Assembly: GCA_964347135.1 (NCBI GenBank)
Contig: CAYFXA010000004.1
Span: forward strand, 1 to 6,231
Reading direction: 5' to 3'
DNA: 6,231 bases
From: CAYFXA01 sp964347135
Lineage (GTDB): Bacteria; Patescibacteriota; Microgenomatia; PFEM01; JAHIFH01
The notes below the pieces were generated by a model, which saw nothing but the letters and a program-made list of their open reading frames with translations, was not told where the DNA came from and made no database searches. Shown here piece by piece: positions 5,744 through 6,231 of the stretch. Position 1 is the first letter of the stretch. Each line of letters begins with the position of its first letter. The position numbers and the translations under genes were made by a program.

Positions 5744-6231
5744 ATTTTCTTCCAATAGAAATAATCTCGATGCATAATGAGATTAGCCAGCCAAAAAGGA
5801 ATTCCCATTTTTGGGCGAAACATGGCAAACTGGGATTTATGACAGGTAAAGGCTAGATATCTTTTTTGTAATGCTTTGAATCCAGCGAATCCAAGACGAA
5901 AGAATGAAAGGCAAAATTCAGGCTTAGGTGTATTAAGCTTCTCTTTAATTGCTCCCTCAATTATTTTAGTGATGTTTCTTGGCATCACTGCCCAGTAAAG
6001 TCTGATTGGCCATTGATTTCCAATTTTTTTAATCGCTTCTGTCGTTGCCTGAGAAACAGCAATGTGGTCTTGGTTTCCAGTAAGCCCTGAGTTTTCCTCA
6101 AAAGTTAAAACTAAATTGGGTTTTTCTTTTTTGAGATATTTTAAGATTATTTTTTTTAGTTTTTCTTTTTCTATTTTATGGATGGTTGTATCGGGATAAT
6201 CGAGAAAAATGAGTTTATCGATTTTCAATCT
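5740..6231 (-). CDS. PIG-L/LmbE family deacetylase (N-terminus off the right edge)
   Basis: This is the C-terminal two thirds of a PIG-L family protein, zinc-dependent enzymes that usually remove N-acetyl groups from amino sugars. The frame is open to the window edge, so the TTG at 6228 is not the start; the N-terminal HPDDE motif that supplies two zinc ligands must lie beyond 6231. Visible family features are FLDYPD near the edge, PNLVLTFEE, then GNQDHIAVSQATTEA, which corresponds to the conserved GHPDHxA segment, and CHKSQF, matching the C-terminal HxSQ motif. The last His of the GNQDH segment, the third zinc ligand, is kept, but the first His of that motif is Asn. The substrate cannot be told from the sequence. 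Its TAA shares bases with the TAG of the opposing division gene. Confidence 0.8.
   Translation of the reverse strand, partial: RLKIDKLIFLDYPDTTIHKIEKEKLKKIILKYLKKEKPNLVLTFEENSGLTGNQDHIAVSQATTEAIKKIGNQWPIRLYWAVMPRNITKIIEGAIKEKLNTPKPEFCLSFFRLGFAGFKALQKRYLAFTCHKSQFAMFRPKMGIPFWLANLIMHRDYFYWKKI

Overview
The window looks like a piece of a small-genome, AT-rich bacterium that uses the standard code (TGA is a normal stop at 1251-1253). The gene set is a VirD4/TraG-like ATPase paired with a small unknown protein and standing without other conjugation genes, next to a DivIC/FtsB-like protein, a Xer-type recombinase and a PIG-L deacetylase. With the tight packing, this most resembles a Candidate Phyla Radiation (Patescibacteria) genome. 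That placement is inference from gene style, not from a marker gene.

Layout. Positions 1-853 hold the 3' part of a radical-SAM protein of the anaerobic ribonucleotide reductase activase type, followed one base later by a DUF1653 gene. After a short gap with a perfect TATAAT box, 906-3589 is a two-gene operon with a 4-base overlap: a 115-residue protein of unknown function and a 779-residue membrane-anchored ATPase of the VirD4/TraD family. Positions 3666-4337 encode a helix-turn-helix protein with a possible LAGLIDADG-like core, with clearly different codon use from the ATPase gene. A tRNA-Ile with anticodon UAU follows (4354-4425). A hairpin terminator (4428-4455) then separates the tRNA from a convergent tyrosine recombinase gene (4476-5339, minus). 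That gene has a near-consensus promoter (TTGACA, 17 bases, TATTAT) in the space it shares with a divergent DivIC/FtsB gene (5396-5743). The division gene overlaps tail to tail by four bases with a PIG-L deacetylase gene that runs off the right edge (5740-6231, minus).

How the parts relate. Most of the window reads as ordinary housekeeping genes packed closely. The most unusual items are the tRNA-Ile(UAU), rare in bacteria because AUA is normally read by a lysidine-modified CAU tRNA; the recombinase, which lacks two of the usual catalytic residues; and the orphan DNA-pump-like ATPase with its small partner. The HTH protein, tRNA and recombinase are adjacent and could be the trace of an integrated element, but no attachment-site repeat is visible. 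There is no gene-free stretch over 300 bases, no CRISPR array, no insertion sequence and no obvious tandem repeat.
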